Assembly: GCF_947259545.1 (NCBI RefSeq)
Contig: NZ_CAMYMK010000006.1
Span: 62,001 to 126,000 of the forward strand
Length of the DNA: 64,000 bases
Reading direction: 5' to 3'
Source of the DNA: an uncultured Marinobacter sp.
GTDB lineage: Bacteria; Pseudomonadota; Gammaproteobacteria; Pseudomonadales; Oleiphilaceae
Every line of letters begins with the position of its first letter. Within the stretch, counting starts at the first letter, position 1. The notes under the pieces are model-generated. The model did not search any database. It was not told where the DNA came from and saw only the letters and a program-made list of their open reading frames with translations. Of the stretch, positions 52,277 through 60,775 are shown piece after piece. The position numbers were made by a program, and so were the translations under genes.

Positions 52277-52343
52277 ATACAGGCGCCTTTACCCCAATGT
52301 ACTCCAACTGGTTTTGAATAGATTGGGGTAAATGCGCCTGTAT
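52277..52343. repeat. Inverted repeat in the acnA leader/promoter region
   Basis: Arms of 22 bases (52277-52298 and 52322-52343) match as reverse complements with one mismatch, around a 23-base AT-rich spacer. It sits 45 bases upstream of the acnA start, in the 300-base gap shared with the divergent zinc-finger gene. It could be a hairpin in the acnA leader, a two-site operator, or a very small mobile remnant. Nothing else in this gap (52233-52532) is recognised. Confidence 0.8.
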
Positions 52344-52532
52344 GAGAAGTCACCTATAACTATTGCAGCGATTGGCGAGACTTCAACCACTGTTGCATGA
52401 ATGCTCGTGATCACTCCGATGAATGCCACGGGCTCAAAAGCGAACAATTGTCGACCCGGTCCATTGTGGCGACGGCCAGGCTTCTGTCATTATTAGGCCC
52501 CGATCCTCTGATGGACCAGAACCAGGTTGATT

Positions 52533-53987
52533 GTGAAACACGATTGTCATTACCACCCGGGCGACCCTGCCAAATGGCACTGCGGCGAGTGCCAGATTCA
52601 TTACTGTAGCCGCTGTATGCCAGATGCCGATAGCCGCAAACGCCAGGCCCTTTGCCCACACTGTAGCCGAGTCATGCGCTACCTTGGTGCGGCAACGGAG
52701 GCGGTGCCGTTCTGGAATCGGCTCGGGGCGTTTTTCCGTTACCCGTTCCATACCGATCCCTTGCTGGTCATCGCCATCTGCACCCTGGTACCACTGCTGA
52801 CCACGCCCAACATTGTGGGGATCATCGTCACCCTGCTACTGGCCGTGGCTCTGCTGAAATACACCTATGCCGTCATCAACCACACCGCCGAAGGCCATAT
52901 GAAGCCTCCGCCTCTGGCGGTCGCCTTTACCGGCAGCGGCTTTGACATTGTCATCCTGCAATTGCTGGTTTTTGCCCTGATGGGCGGGCTGGTGGGCGCG
53001 GCCGCGATGATCGGCGGGCCGCTACTGATGCTGTTGGTGCTGGCGTTTGTTGTCCTCGCCCTGCCCGCCAGCATCATGGTACTCGCCATGGAGCATTCCG
53101 TCGGCGCGGCCGTGAATCCGATGAACCTGGCGGTACTGATCTCCCGTATCGGCACCCCCTACTTCCTGCTCTACGGCTACCTGATACTGCTGACCCTGGC
53201 TTCCGGCGCCGCCCAGGACTTTGCGGTCAACCACTTCCCCCTGTGGTTCTCCCAGCCCCTGGCCGGCTTCCTGAACAGCACCTTTACGCTGATCCTGTTC
53301 CATATGCTGGGTTATCTGTTGTTCCAGTATCAGGAAGAACTGGGGTTCGCCAGCGACTTTCAGGAAACGGAGGATAAGACGCCTTCCCATAAAAAGGACC
53401 GGAGCGTCCGCCTGGATGCCGACATCGACATGAACCTCAAGGACGGCAACTACGACCGGGTTCACGCCATGCTGAAGGAAGCCCTGAAGAAGGATCCCCA
53501 CAACAACCTGCGTCTTGGCCAGTTCTACCAGTTACTGGACGCCCGCAACGATACCGCCGAACTGACCCGCTACCACCCGCAACTGCTCGGGTGGCTGGCT
53601 GCCCGCAATGACGGAGACGGCATTGCCCGGCTACTGGAAACCCTGCATCGGACAGATCCCGGCTTCCGCCTCAATGATCCGGAACTGGCAGTGCAATGCG
53701 CGCGGGCGCTCTACTATCGCGGCCACTTCAAGACCCTGCTGAAACTGATGCAGGACTTCCACAAACGTTTTCCGGAAAGCAACGAACTGGCGCCGGCCTA
53801 CATCCTTGTGGCACAGGCCCTGGCCAACGGCCTGAATCAGTGGGAAAAGGCCACGGCCTTTCTCAACTATGTCCAGAAACGCTGCGTGAATCACCCGGTA
53901 CACGAACAGATTGCGACTTATCTCAAGCAGGCAGAAAAACGGGAGCCGTTGAAGGGCCCGAAGGCGTCGTTCCTGGTGGAAGAGTAA
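52533..53987 (+). CDS. Membrane protein with N-terminal B-box-like zinc finger and C-terminal TPR-like helices
   Basis: A 484-residue protein of unknown function. Residues 1-48 carry a zinc-binding pattern like a B-box (CHYHPG, HCGECQIHYCSRCM, LCPHCSR). About six hydrophobic segments follow (about 75-270; for example GPLLMLLVLAFVVLALPASIMVLAM). The C-terminal 190 residues are soluble and helical with TPR-like spacing (YDRVHAMLKEALKKDPHNNLRLGQFYQLL). Such zinc-finger plus membrane plus TPR proteins occur in many gammaproteobacteria but have no assigned role. The start is a GTG at 52533 (TTG at 52527 is possible). Confidence 0.78.
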   Translation: MKHDCHYHPGDPAKWHCGECQIHYCSRCMPDADSRKRQALCPHCSRVMRYLGAATEAVPFWNRLGAFFRYPFHTDPLLVIAICTLVPLLTTPNIVGIIVTLLLAVALLKYTYAVINHTAEGHMKPPPLAVAFTGSGFDIVILQLLVFALMGGLVGAAAMIGGPLLMLLVLAFVVLALPASIMVLAMEHSVGAAVNPMNLAVLISRIGTPYFLLYGYLILLTLASGAAQDFAVNHFPLWFSQPLAGFLNSTFTLILFHMLGYLLFQYQEELGFASDFQETEDKTPSHKKDRSVRLDADIDMNLKDGNYDRVHAMLKEALKKDPHNNLRLGQFYQLLDARNDTAELTRYHPQLLGWLAARNDGDGIARLLETLHRTDPGFRLNDPELAVQCARALYYRGHFKTLLKLMQDFHKRFPESNELAPAYILVAQALANGLNQWEKATAFLNYVQKRCVNHPVHEQIATYLKQAEKREPLKGPKASFLVEE

Positions 53988-54015
53988 ACAGCCGCGACCA
54001 CCAGGCCGATATAGG

Positions 54016-54122
54016 AAAGTGTGGGGTGGGGCTTTCCAAAACCCTGCGGAGCCATGGATGGCGGAGCGGAGCGTACAGGGATGTATTCACAGCGTGTTTT
54101 GGAAAGCCCCACCCCACACTTT
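54016..54122 (+). repeat. Structured intergenic element, copy 4 (contains an exact CsrA SELEX-type site)
   Basis: Perfect 27-bp arms at 54016-54042 and 54096-54122, unlike the arms of the other copies. The plus strand holds GCCA-TGGA-TGGC at 54051-54062 and TACA-GGGA-TGTA at 54074-54085. The 12 bases at 54073-54084 match the CsrA consensus RUACARGGAUGU at every position. It lies between the stops of the convergent zinc-finger and rhomboid genes, so it may also end transcription from both sides. Confidence 0.88.
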
Positions 54123-54132
54123 TCGTACACCC

Positions 54133-55581
54133 TCAGTTAGCCGGCAACAACTGCCGGTAGTGACGGGCCTTGGGTCCCATCTGGCGTTTCTCGAATTCTT
54201 CCACCAGTAGCCGACAAGCCTCGTCGGTCAGCAAATCATCGCCGGTGCTGCGCAAGCGCTCAAAGGCCTTTTCCGCCGCCTTCAGGTCATCATGACGCAG
54301 GCTGGTGAATAACACCCGGTTGTGATCTTCAGCGGCCAAGGGCGAATACCCTTCCCCCTTACCGAGGTATTCCTGCCAGATTTCCACCAGGCGTTCCGGT
54401 TGGCGGCGGCTGATGGTTTCGTTCATCAGTTCGCGGGTTCGATCGCGGTATTCCGGTAAGTCCGGCCGCAGTTTCGCCAGCTGATACAGGTGCTCCAGCA
54501 AAATGGGTCGATCGGGATACCGCTCCCACAAGGCTTCAAACTGCCGGCGAGCCACCTCGAACTCCATACGGCCCAGGCTGCCCATCGCCTGGGCGTAGGC
54601 GGTGGTAAAGCGCTCGTCCTGCTCTTCCTCCTCCGGTTCGAAAAACGTCTCGCGCACCTGCAGTACGCTCTTGCCCAGCAGCCACACCAGGGCCGCGCCG
54701 CCAATCAGACCACCGGCGTGGGCCATGTAGGCTATTCCGGTGGCGCCGGCGAACCAGTAATCGTAGATTTCCTTACCGAGCCAGACCGGCAGGATTGCCA
54801 ACGCCGGTGCCCGAAAGTAATTGAAGTAAACGCCAATAAAGTAGAAAAAGCGGATCTTCTGCAAGCCGTAGATGGCTACGTACATCCCCATCAGCCCGGA
54901 AATGGAACCAGAGGCGCCGACCAGGGGCACCGGGCTGCCCAGGGAAAAGGCCGTAAAAACCAGCCCGGACAGGACACCACACAACAGGTACGCCAGCAGG
55001 TATCGACCGGGGCCCAGGGCTTTTTCCACAGTGAACCCCAGCAGGAACAGGAACAGAAGGTTACCGATGATATGGCCCCAGCCACCGTGCAGGAACTGAT
55101 AGGTAATCAGGGTGTACAACGACAATTCCGCAGGCACCAGTCCCAGCTGATTGGAGCTGAGACGATCGATGTAGCGGGCCTGGATTGCGGTGCGCTGTTC
55201 AAGCCATTGCTGTCTCTGGGCAGGCGCCCAGAGCAATTCCCGGTTCTCCCGCATGTACTGGTAAAATTCGGGATTGACCAACAAACTGACCGCTACCCAG
55301 ATCTCTTCACCGGATTCCCGCAACTGCTGGAAATCCCGCAATTCCAGGATACGCTCGGATTCACCCTGAAAACGGATCTCCCGTTGCAGGTACTCCTCAT
55401 AGACCGGCGCTTCCAGTTCGGGCAAGTCGGACGCCAGGTATTCCTCAATCGCTTCTTCCATCAAGCGGTTGTCACCGCCCTGATAAAACAGGAAAACGAG
55501 CAGGCAGGTTGCAATCAGGCCCAGGGTTACCCAGGGCGGCTGTCGCCAGTTAACGGCGTTCTCGGCAGGAATAATCAGCAT
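54133..55581 (-). CDS. Rhomboid-family intramembrane serine protease with long soluble ends
   Basis: A 482-residue membrane protease. The catalytic Ser is in VGASGSISGLMGMYVA (about 225) and the catalytic His in IAYMAHAGGLIGGAA (about 285), the standard rhomboid dyad. TM1 is at about 15-32, followed by a roughly 110-residue polar insert (about 35-140) before the HGGWGHIIGNLLFL rhomboid core. A soluble, helical, TPR-like tail covers about 310-482 (FEVARRQFEALWERYPDRPILLEHLYQLAKL). The natural substrate is unknown. It is convergent with the zinc-finger membrane protein, with structured element copy 4 in between. Confidence 0.9.
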   Translation of the reverse strand: MLIIPAENAVNWRQPPWVTLGLIATCLLVFLFYQGGDNRLMEEAIEEYLASDLPELEAPVYEEYLQREIRFQGESERILELRDFQQLRESGEEIWVAVSLLVNPEFYQYMRENRELLWAPAQRQQWLEQRTAIQARYIDRLSSNQLGLVPAELSLYTLITYQFLHGGWGHIIGNLLFLFLLGFTVEKALGPGRYLLAYLLCGVLSGLVFTAFSLGSPVPLVGASGSISGLMGMYVAIYGLQKIRFFYFIGVYFNYFRAPALAILPVWLGKEIYDYWFAGATGIAYMAHAGGLIGGAALVWLLGKSVLQVRETFFEPEEEEQDERFTTAYAQAMGSLGRMEFEVARRQFEALWERYPDRPILLEHLYQLAKLRPDLPEYRDRTRELMNETISRRQPERLVEIWQEYLGKGEGYSPLAAEDHNRVLFTSLRHDDLKAAEKAFERLRSTGDDLLTDEACRLLVEEFEKRQMGPKARHYRQLLPAN

Positions 55582-55849
55582 AGGCGGTCACAATTCATCA
55601 TAATCTGTCCCTGAAACACTGCTTTTTACCACAGCATGGCCAGCTTTTCGCGCTCAAATGACAGTCAGGGTATTTCACACCCCCATTATTGGATGGCTGT
55701 CACACCATGTTCACACACATGTCATTCAATCGGGGGCAACCGGTAAGGCGTGACATGCCCGTTATCGACCATTCGCCAATTGCCGTTGGGCCCGACTAGT
55801 TAAACAATAGCCAGGAGCAGCGGTAGACCCCGGAAACAAGGACACTGAC

Positions 55850-56290
55850 ATGACCGTACTCGTACTGGACAACCCGGAATTGCTGGCAAGGGCCGCTGTG
55901 GAGGCTGGCCTTATCCTGTCTGCAGTTGAAAGCAGCCCTCGCAAGCCACACCGACTGCGTTTCCACTATGGCTTTAACAAACACACGCTGGACAGCCAGG
56001 ACGTTGAGATCCTGCGCCAGCATGCGGCCTATCTGCGCCAACAGCCTGGCGTGCGCGTTCATATCCACGGTCACGCTGACAATTTCGGCGCCGAGGACTA
56101 CAACGGTTTCCTGTCCCGTCTCAGGGCGACCGCCGTCGCCCGCCAACTTATGCAGGAAGGCGTGAGGGAATCCCAGATTGTCGTCAGTGGCTGGGGCAGC
56201 GCACGACCCCTGGCACGGCCGGAAGATCGGGCCGCAAACCGCCGCCTGGAGCTGGAATATCTGACCCAGGAAATGGCCGCGGCACTCTGA
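55850..56290 (+). CDS. OmpA-domain protein without a visible signal peptide
   Basis: A 146-residue protein whose C-terminal 105 residues are an OmpA-like peptidoglycan-binding domain (RFHYGFNKHTLDSQDVEILRQHAAYL, VHIHGHADNFGAEDYNGFLSRLRATAVARQL, GWGSARPLARPEDRAANRRLEL). The first 35 residues (MTVLVLDNPELLARAAVEAG...) are neither a signal peptide nor a lipobox. An in-frame TAG about 30 bases upstream and no alternative start rule out a hidden signal. AAGGA lies six bases before the ATG. It would therefore be cytoplasmic unless exported another way. It is not an obvious PdsO, despite the nearby sortase genes. Confidence 0.82.
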   Translation: MTVLVLDNPELLARAAVEAGLILSAVESSPRKPHRLRFHYGFNKHTLDSQDVEILRQHAAYLRQQPGVRVHIHGHADNFGAEDYNGFLSRLRATAVARQLMQEGVRESQIVVSGWGSARPLARPEDRAANRRLELEYLTQEMAAAL

Positions 56291-56351
56291 GGATATTTCT
56301 ACAAGTGGCTGGAGGGAGAGTCAGGAAGTAACCTTCCTCCTGAGATCTCAC

Positions 56352-56753
56352 TCAACCATAGACCTGAAACACATTCCAAAACAAAAGCAACGCCGTCACG
56401 AGGATTGCCAGCCAGGTCAGGGCCATGCCTGCCATCCTGGCCTTGTGAGTGCCACCGCGACCGTTAATCATGCCCCAGGCGTGCAGAATACGCCCGACAA
56501 CGAGCGCCATACCCACCCAGTAGATCAGATGCCCGGATATGCCATTGAGCTCGGCCAGCCCCAGCATGAGCAGTCCAAGTGGCGCATACTCCACCAGGTT
56601 GGCATGGGCCCGTACCGCTGCTTCAAAATCCCGGTCATCGGTCACCCCCATACCCTTCTGGTATTTCAGGCGAAAACGCACCACGTGGGTCGACAACACC
56701 AGCAACAACAGACCGATAACGGCTGCGAATACCGCAGTAACAGGTACGATCAT
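56352..56753 (-). CDS. MAPEG family membrane protein
   Basis: A 133-residue protein with four transmembrane helices (about 4-24, 58-76, 80-95 and 110-128). The segment RDFEAAVRAHANLVEYAPLGLLMLGLAE is the family signature, with the Arg/His/Asn/Glu set that binds glutathione in eukaryotic MAPEG enzymes. Bacterial members may be glutathione transferases or peroxidases; the activity is not shown. The GlsB-type gene starts just upstream on the same strand, separated by two bases, so co-transcription is likely. Confidence 0.88.
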   Translation of the reverse strand: MIVPVTAVFAAVIGLLLLVLSTHVVRFRLKYQKGMGVTDDRDFEAAVRAHANLVEYAPLGLLMLGLAELNGISGHLIYWVGMALVVGRILHAWGMINGRGGTHKARMAGMALTWLAILVTALLLFWNVFQVYG

Positions 56754-56755
56754 GC

Positions 56756-56998
56756 TCAGGCCTTCTTGATCGCGCTGACGATGGCCAGGAGCAAAACCGC
56801 GCCGACGGTCGCGGTCACCAGCTCACCGACAGCGCCCTGGGCCGCGAGCCCGAGCAGGCGGAAGACAAAGCCGCCAATAAAAGAGCCCACAATGCCGATA
56901 CCGATATTGGCCAGCACACCAAAGCCACGGCCCTTCATGATCAGACCGGCCAGCCAGCCGGCAACACCACCGATGATCAGAAACAGAATCAGATTCAT
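56756..56998 (-). CDS. GlsB/YeaQ/YmgE family small membrane protein
   Basis: An 80-residue hydrophobic protein with three membrane segments and the family pattern LILFLIIGGVAGWLAGLIMKGRGFGVLANIGIGIVGSFIGGFVF. These transglycosylase-associated-named proteins are stress-inducible in several bacteria, but have no proven biochemical role. It precedes the MAPEG gene by two bases. Confidence 0.9.
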   Translation of the reverse strand: MNLILFLIIGGVAGWLAGLIMKGRGFGVLANIGIGIVGSFIGGFVFRLLGLAAQGAVGELVTATVGAVLLLAIVSAIKKA

Positions 56999-57082
56999 AA
57001 CACGCTTCTCCCAGCCTTTCGGACGAATAGTTCAGACCCCGAAAGACTGCCCTGTTTTCTGTTCTGCTTCAAGAACATCCGC

Positions 57083-57784
57083 TTACGACATGGCAGAAAT
57101 AGCGGCTTCCATCTCACGATGACAACGCGCCATCAACTCGGGAATGTCAGCGGTGGTCAGACCTGAGGTTTCAACGGGAGGAAGAATCCGGATCGATACT
57201 CGCTCGCGGCGACCGGACCAGCCGAGGGTGCCATCCTCATACTGACTGGCACACACCATGGTGATCGGGGCACCGGAAGCCACCGCAGCATGAAAGGCGC
57301 CTTTCTTGAATTTCTGCAGGCCGCGCCCGCGGCTGCGGGTACCTTCCGGGAAGATCCACAGGCTTTTGCGTTCCTGTACGATGGCGTCACTGGTCACCTG
57401 CATCACCGCAACGGCTTTATGGGAGCGGGCACGATCAAGAACCACATTCCCGCCAAGCCAGAATATCTGACCGAAAAAAGGGATCCAGACCAACGACAAC
57501 TTACCGACGGTGACCGTTCGCGGCGGCAACAGGTCCCCCATCAGGAACAGATCGTCGTTGTGCTGATGGTTGGCGATGACAACCGTTGGTCGGTCCCGGG
57601 GCATATTCTCCTGCCCGCTCAGCGGTCGCTCCATCCCCAGAATAAACCGCCCCACCCGGGCAACCAGCCGGCCGAATAGCCGGTTGTTGTCCGGATTGAA
57701 TGGCCGCGCGATATAGAGCAACAACGCCAGAACACAGATAACCGGCACACTCAGCCAGGCCAGAATTTTTCTCAGGACACCCAT
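57083..57784 (-). CDS. 1-acyl-sn-glycerol-3-phosphate acyltransferase (PlsC family)
   Basis: A 233-residue membrane-bound acyltransferase. An N-terminal hydrophobic segment (about 6-26) is followed by the HX4D motif in VIANHQHNDDLFLMG (about 71-85), the substrate-binding FPEGTRSRGRG (about 147-157) and a following KKGAFHAAVASGAPITMVC. PlsC acylates lysophosphatidate in phospholipid synthesis. Other acyltransferases share these motifs, so a role in lipid A or ornithine lipids is possible. It lies between the small membrane genes and the sortase gene. Confidence 0.88.
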   Translation of the reverse strand: MGVLRKILAWLSVPVICVLALLLYIARPFNPDNNRLFGRLVARVGRFILGMERPLSGQENMPRDRPTVVIANHQHNDDLFLMGDLLPPRTVTVGKLSLVWIPFFGQIFWLGGNVVLDRARSHKAVAVMQVTSDAIVQERKSLWIFPEGTRSRGRGLQKFKKGAFHAAVASGAPITMVCASQYEDGTLGWSGRRERVSIRILPPVETSGLTTADIPELMARCHREMEAAISAMS

Positions 57785-57832
57785 GGAACAACAACCCGTT
57801 TACATAATTTGGCGTGCAAGTGTAAGCCATCT

Positions 57833-58444
57833 TCACAACCCCGCGACAGTATCAATTTGTACGGGGGTATGAGCATTGCTGACAACCGCAGGCTGACCGG
57901 ACCGCGCTTCCACGACGTAACGCAGGGGACCACGGTTATCGAGGCTGTCAAAAGGATAGCAGGTCACCAGCAGCAGGGTGTCGTCCCCAAGCTGGCCGGT
58001 ATCGATCCGCTCATGGCGGCTGTCAACAATCCGCACATTATCGACTCGATAGCTGTACCAGCGACCAGAACGGGTCTGCAGCCTCAGCTCACTGCCCTGC
58101 TCCAGGTGACGCAGACTGCTGAAATGGGTGTCCCGGTGGCCGGCAATCACCACCGGGCCCGAGCCGGCGGCATTGCCCAGTACCTGCCCGGGTCCAAAGG
58201 CGAGGCTTTCGCCATGGGCACCTTCCAGCACAATCAGTGACTGACCCAGTTCGGGCAATGACAGCCGGGCCACCGGCCAGGTGTCGGCCCAGGGCCAGGG
58301 GCGGGTCTCGGTCTGCCGGGCCTGGCTCTCGGCCCAGGCCAGTTCCAGAAGCTCCTGGGCCACCACGGCCTTGAAGGGAATCCACAACCCGGCGGTCAGT
58401 ACCGTGGCGGACATCATTACCATCAACAGGAACAGGCGATTCAT
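57833..58444 (-). CDS. Class GN sortase (marine proteobacterial type)
   Basis: A cysteine transpeptidase of 203 residues, the Gram-negative dedicated sortase. An N-terminal signal/TM anchor (about 4-27) is followed by the sortase beta-barrel. Catalytic residues visible are His103 (VVIAGHRDTHF), Cys162 (LLVTCYPFD) and Arg175 (RGPLRYVV). It overlaps the stop of its presumed single substrate gene by four bases (ATGA), so enzyme and target are translated together. It should cut the C-terminal sorting signal of that target on the outer face of the inner membrane. What it attaches the target to is not known from sequence. Confidence 0.93.
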   Translation of the reverse strand: MNRLFLLMVMMSATVLTAGLWIPFKAVVAQELLELAWAESQARQTETRPWPWADTWPVARLSLPELGQSLIVLEGAHGESLAFGPGQVLGNAAGSGPVVIAGHRDTHFSSLRHLEQGSELRLQTRSGRWYSYRVDNVRIVDSRHERIDTGQLGDDTLLLVTCYPFDSLDNRGPLRYVVEARSGQPAVVSNAHTPVQIDTVAGL

Positions 58445-60573
58445 GCGAACACCCTCCGATGCACCATCAGCGCCGCCGACGAGAACATAAGACCCAGCAG
58501 CCCCAGGGCGACCAGCAACGGCGAGAGGGTGGCGGTCTGGGGATACCGCAACATACCGGGCTGGCTACCGGCGGGCAGCAGTGTGGGCAGGTGCTCGGTT
58601 TCCAGGTCGGTTCCGACCTCCCGCACCGGGGTCTTATCCAGCGCCACAAAACTGGTGTATCGGGTCATAAGTTGGTGCTCCAGGGCGAGGCTGGTAACCT
58701 CCTCCCTGGTGGACTCATCCACCTGCCCGGACAGGCCGGTGTCCAGCAGACTGTCGATTTTCTCCCGCGCCCAGTAACGATGCAGGCCCTTGCCAGGCGC
58801 TGCCTGTTGCAGGTCCAGGGATTGTTCCCAGCGGCTGCCATCGGGCAGCCGGCCGGATACGGCCAGCTCACCGTGGGCGGCCCTGCCCCGGGTCACCTGC
58901 ACCATGGGTTCACCCTTGAACAGGTCACCGGTTCGCCTGGGGAAACTCTCCGACGCCGCCTGCTGGTCCGGCCACCGGGCCCGGATATCCGTCAGCACCG
59001 GTGACTGCATCTTACTGAACAGTTCATCCAGCGGCCCGGACACATCGCCCAGGTCGCTGATGGCGGTATAGGTGCCACGGCCATAGCGGGCCGCCTCGCG
59101 CATGAAATGCATATTGGGCGCTGAGCCGATGCCCACGGTGAACAGCCGGCTGTCACCCAACTGCTGACGGATTCTGGCGAACAGCGCGGCCTCATTGCCT
59201 ACCGCACCGTCGGTCATGAATACAACCTGGCGGACGTATCCGGCGGCGTTTTCATCCGCCCCGCCGTCACTTTGCCTCAACGCTACATCCAGTGCCGAGG
59301 CCATTTCAGTACCTCCATCAGCGGTCAGATTGCGGACGTAGCGCCGGGCCTGGTCCAGGTTGTAACTGTCCGCGGGTACCGCTTGCGGGTGCAGACTGCT
59401 GGTCTGGCTGTTGAACTGGATGACGTTGAAGCGGTCAGCCGACCCCAGGGTATCCAGTCCCCGCAACAGCGAGGCCCGGGCCTGACGGATGGACTGGCCA
59501 GCCATTGAGCCGGAGGTGTCGATCACGAAGATCAGCTCCCGGGGCAACTGGCGATCCTGAGTCAGGCCCGGCACCAGCAGGGCCAATAGGTAGTCCTCAC
59601 CCTGCCACCGCTCGTGGAATACGGCTGCCGAGGGTTCCTGCCCCCGCACCGGGGACCAGCGCACCACCAGATCCTGGTCCATCAGTATCGTGCCATTGTC
59701 GGGGGTGACCGTAACGACGTCGCCGCTCCAGGTGCTGGTAAGACCATGACTCGGGCTGGCAACCGCAGCAACCGGGAGGCCGGCGTTGATCACCAGTTCC
59801 ACCTTTGCGCGATGGCTGTCCGGGCCCACGTCCTCCGGCAGCACAGTATAGGGGCTGATCTTGTCAGCATCGGGAACCTGGGTCGTGGGAGTAGCCCAGC
59901 CGCCCTGCCACTGCTTCGGTCCATCGGCGATGGGCGTTCCCTGCATGTAACGGGGCGTCAGGGTGGTGGGCAGTCGCAGTTCAAACTCACCGGACTGGTA
60001 GCGCACCGCCTGCTGGTAGTGCAGCTCCACAGTGACCGTCTCACCCGGTGGAATGTTGGCCAGGCGGGTAGTGAACAGGTTGGGTCGCTGCTGGTCCACC
60101 CGGGCCGCCCTGCGCCCCTCTTTTTTAGCCTGATCGTACTGCCGTTTGGCTTCGGCGCGCTCCTTGATTTCACCCACGATCACTCGCTCTCCGGCGGTCA
60201 TGGTCAGGGCGTAAACGCTGGCATTCTCGGGTAGCGGGAACACAAACACACCTTCCCGCCACTGCTGGCTGGTGTTCTCGAAGCTCTGGCGCAAACGGGT
60301 ATCGGCGATCAGACCGCTGACCGTGACCCGGTAATCGGTGGTCAGCAGGGTGGCGGGTTCCTGCCATTGGCCGGCGCTGTCGACAAAATGGAAGGCGCCG
60401 GCGCCCTCGGTCTGGACAGAAGTCTCCATGGCTTCCGCCATCATTGAGTGGCTGGCGAGCATCAGCAGGAAGGCCAGCCAGAGGCTGACGCTTTCCATAA
60501 AGCGGATAACGCGACGCGGGGCCGGGCGAGTGGCCGCACCGCGGGATGAGGTTGCTACAGCACTGGTCAGCAT
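58441..60573 (-). CDS. Dedicated sortase target protein with VIT and VWA domains
   Basis: A 710-residue surface or periplasmic protein matching the marine proteobacterial sortase target family. An N-terminal signal/TM lies at about 25-48, a VIT domain at about 65-190 (inter-alpha-trypsin type, with IVGEIKERAEAKRQYDQAKKEG) and a VWA domain at about 345-520 with an intact metal site (FVIDTSGSMAGQS). The last 40 residues form a sorting signal: a YPQTAT motif, hydrophobic helix (LLVALGLLGLMFSSAAL) and basic end HRR. AAAGGAA lies seven bases before the ATG. It is divergent from pdsR. Confidence 0.92.
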   Translation of the reverse strand: MLTSAVATSSRGAATRPAPRRVIRFMESVSLWLAFLLMLASHSMMAEAMETSVQTEGAGAFHFVDSAGQWQEPATLLTTDYRVTVSGLIADTRLRQSFENTSQQWREGVFVFPLPENASVYALTMTAGERVIVGEIKERAEAKRQYDQAKKEGRRAARVDQQRPNLFTTRLANIPPGETVTVELHYQQAVRYQSGEFELRLPTTLTPRYMQGTPIADGPKQWQGGWATPTTQVPDADKISPYTVLPEDVGPDSHRAKVELVINAGLPVAAVASPSHGLTSTWSGDVVTVTPDNGTILMDQDLVVRWSPVRGQEPSAAVFHERWQGEDYLLALLVPGLTQDRQLPRELIFVIDTSGSMAGQSIRQARASLLRGLDTLGSADRFNVIQFNSQTSSLHPQAVPADSYNLDQARRYVRNLTADGGTEMASALDVALRQSDGGADENAAGYVRQVVFMTDGAVGNEAALFARIRQQLGDSRLFTVGIGSAPNMHFMREAARYGRGTYTAISDLGDVSGPLDELFSKMQSPVLTDIRARWPDQQAASESFPRRTGDLFKGEPMVQVTRGRAAHGELAVSGRLPDGSRWEQSLDLQQAAPGKGLHRYWAREKIDSLLDTGLSGQVDESTREEVTSLALEHQLMTRYTSFVALDKTPVREVGTDLETEHLPTLLPAGSQPGMLRYPQTATLSPLLVALGLLGLMFSSAALMVHRRVFA

Positions 60574-60700
60574 CGTTGGATTCCTTTCTTTTTTGTGAAT
60601 CGTGATGCTGATTTCAACTCATGGAAGCGGTCATCCTGTGTCAGAATCTGGCAGTGCGCCGGCCAATTATGATGAATTGTGGCAAAGGTGCCCCGTTTCC

Positions 60701-60729
60701 TTGTGATCGTGCGCAGGCGTGATTAAATA
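60701..60729 (+). promoter_or_regulatory. Candidate promoter of pdsR
   Basis: TTGTGA (60701-60706), a 17-base spacer and TAAATA (60724-60729) lie 46 bases before the pdsR start, in the gap between the divergent pdsR and target genes. Confidence 0.45.
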
Positions 60730-60775
60730 GACGCTGCACATTACCTGTACTCGCCGGAAAGGACTGAAAGGACAC

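Noticed and set aside
55850..56290. PdsO, the OmpA-family partner of the sortase system
   Set aside because: Too short, no export signal, and separated from the sortase cluster by three unrelated genes.
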